A DNA stretch of 64,000 bases from Streptomyces albus subsp. albus (GTDB lineage Bacteria > Actinomycetota > Actinomycetes > Streptomycetales > Streptomycetaceae): contig NZ_JODR01000001.1 of the NCBI RefSeq assembly GCF_000725885.1, positions 1 to 64,000 of the forward strand, in the 5' to 3' direction. A program made the position numbers and the translations under genes. The notes below the pieces were generated by a model that did no database searches, was not told the DNA's origin, and was given only the letters and a program-made list of their open reading frames with translations. Positions 63,365-64,000 of this stretch are shown here, one piece after another; position 1 is the first letter of the stretch, and each line of letters starts with the position of its first letter.

Positions 63365-64000
63365 ATGTCCGTAGAACTGGGCAGCTCCAAGGTGCTCACC
63401 GAGAACACGTCCCCGGCCCCGGGGGCACCCGACGGGCCGGCGGGGCCCGGCAGCCTGTCCCACACCCTCGACGGCGCACCCGTCGAGCCCGGCGCCGAGC
63501 TGCCGGGCGAGGCACCGGCGGAGCTGGCCGGCGTCGCGGCGGTGGCCGACAGCGAGGCCCTGGACACCCGCACCCTCTCCCGTTCGCTCTTCCTGCGGCT
63601 GGCCGCGCTGGACAAGGCGGCGGCCGAGTCCCCCGGCCGGGACGTGACGGCCGAGCGGATGTACGTGCGGGACACACTCATCGAACTCAACCTGCCGCTG
63701 GTCCGGTACGCGGCGGCCCGCTTCCGCAGCCGCAACGAGCCGATGGAGGACATCGTCCAGGTCGGCACCATCGGGCTGATCAAGGCGATCGACCGCTTCG
63801 ACTGCGAACGCGGCGTGGAGTTCCCCACGTTCGCGATGCCGACCGTCGTCGGGGAAATCAAGCGCTTCTTCCGCGACACGTCCTGGTCCGTGCGGGTGCC
63901 CCGCAGGCTCCAGGAGCTGCGGCTGGCCCTGACGAAGGCGAGCGACGAGCTGTCGCAGACCCTGGACCGCTCCCCCACCGTCACCGAACTCGCCACCTGC
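63365..64000 (+). CDS. sigN: SigN-like sigma factor (cut by window end)
   Basis: The first 212 codons of a second SigB/SigF-type sigma factor; the stop lies beyond the window. It begins [12 protein letters not shown], as I recall for S. coelicolor SigN. An Ala/Pro/Gly-rich stretch follows, then [20 protein letters not shown], the shared region 2 ([20 protein letters not shown]) and region 3 start ([19 protein letters not shown]). ATG at 63365 has AAGGGGG upstream. SigN acts in a subapical stem compartment of the aerial hypha in S. coelicolor. The tandem arrangement with sigF supports the names. Confidence 0.8.
   Translation, partial: MSVELGSSKVLTENTSPAPGAPDGPAGPGSLSHTLDGAPVEPGAELPGEAPAELAGVAAVADSEALDTRTLSRSLFLRLAALDKAAAESPGRDVTAERMYVRDTLIELNLPLVRYAAARFRSRNEPMEDIVQVGTIGLIKAIDRFDCERGVEFPTFAMPTVVGEIKRFFRDTSWSVRVPRRLQELRLALTKASDELSQTLDRSPTVTELATC

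Overview
The window is chromosomal DNA of a high-G+C actinomycete, almost certainly Streptomyces. The evidence is the very high third-position G+C, a GTG/ATG start mixture, apparent leaderless starts, the DnaA-box consensus TTGTCCACA, and adjacent sigF-like and sigN-like sigma factor genes. From memory, the left end resembles the S. coelicolor SCO4122 to SCO4111 neighbourhood, in which SCO4118 is atrA. The right end resembles SCO4041 to SCO4034 (upp, tadA, sigF, sigN). These correspondences are recollection, not a search.

Left third (1-26.4 kb): a divergent MarR regulator and MFS transporter pair; a PAS-SpoIIE-HATPase signalling protein; a type II NADH dehydrogenase; the AtrA-like TetR regulator; a very large ECF sigma factor that seems fused to its own zinc-finger/membrane anti-sigma region; a 1456-residue SARP-type regulator whose 3' end overlaps the sigma gene antisense; an orphan asparagine-synthetase-like protein; an NsdA-like sporulation-associated regulator; an L-2-hydroxyglutarate oxidase-like protein; TrmB; and a PrsW-family membrane protein.

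Accessory island (26.48-33.5 kb): between the PrsW gene and an aldo/keto reductase lies a block of visibly lower G+C. It carries a Vsr mismatch endonuclease, a C5 cytosine methyltransferase, an SNF2-type helicase, a ParB-domain protein, an HNH-like zinc-ribbon protein and a divergent regulator. A set of four direct repeats lies between the divergent genes. The gene order and tight coupling suggest a restriction- or defence-like system with no conventional type II endonuclease. This is the best candidate here for an undescribed system.

Right half (33.5-64 kb): an M23 peptidase behind a clear cyclic-di-AMP riboswitch; a DUF4232 lipoprotein; a Ser/Thr kinase divergent from an apparently leaderless ECF sigma factor; a photolyase next to a short UvrA-like (DrrC-type) ATPase; a coupled cupin/SDR pair; a complete tctCBA tripartite tricarboxylate transporter; a CPA2 antiporter; a DedA protein with a long disordered tail; a secreted M28 peptidase followed by a palindrome made of two DnaA boxes; small conserved genes; a LytR_C protein; upp; tadA and its partner; tRNA-Ser(CGA); an MDR oxidoreductase; a 54-residue membrane protein; and the sigF-like and sigN-like genes, the latter cut by the window end.

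A recurring trait is expansion of low-complexity, in-frame repeats inside otherwise conserved proteins (NDH-2, the SARP regulator, PrsW, DedA, the kinase, the sigma factor) and of short tandem repeats between genes.
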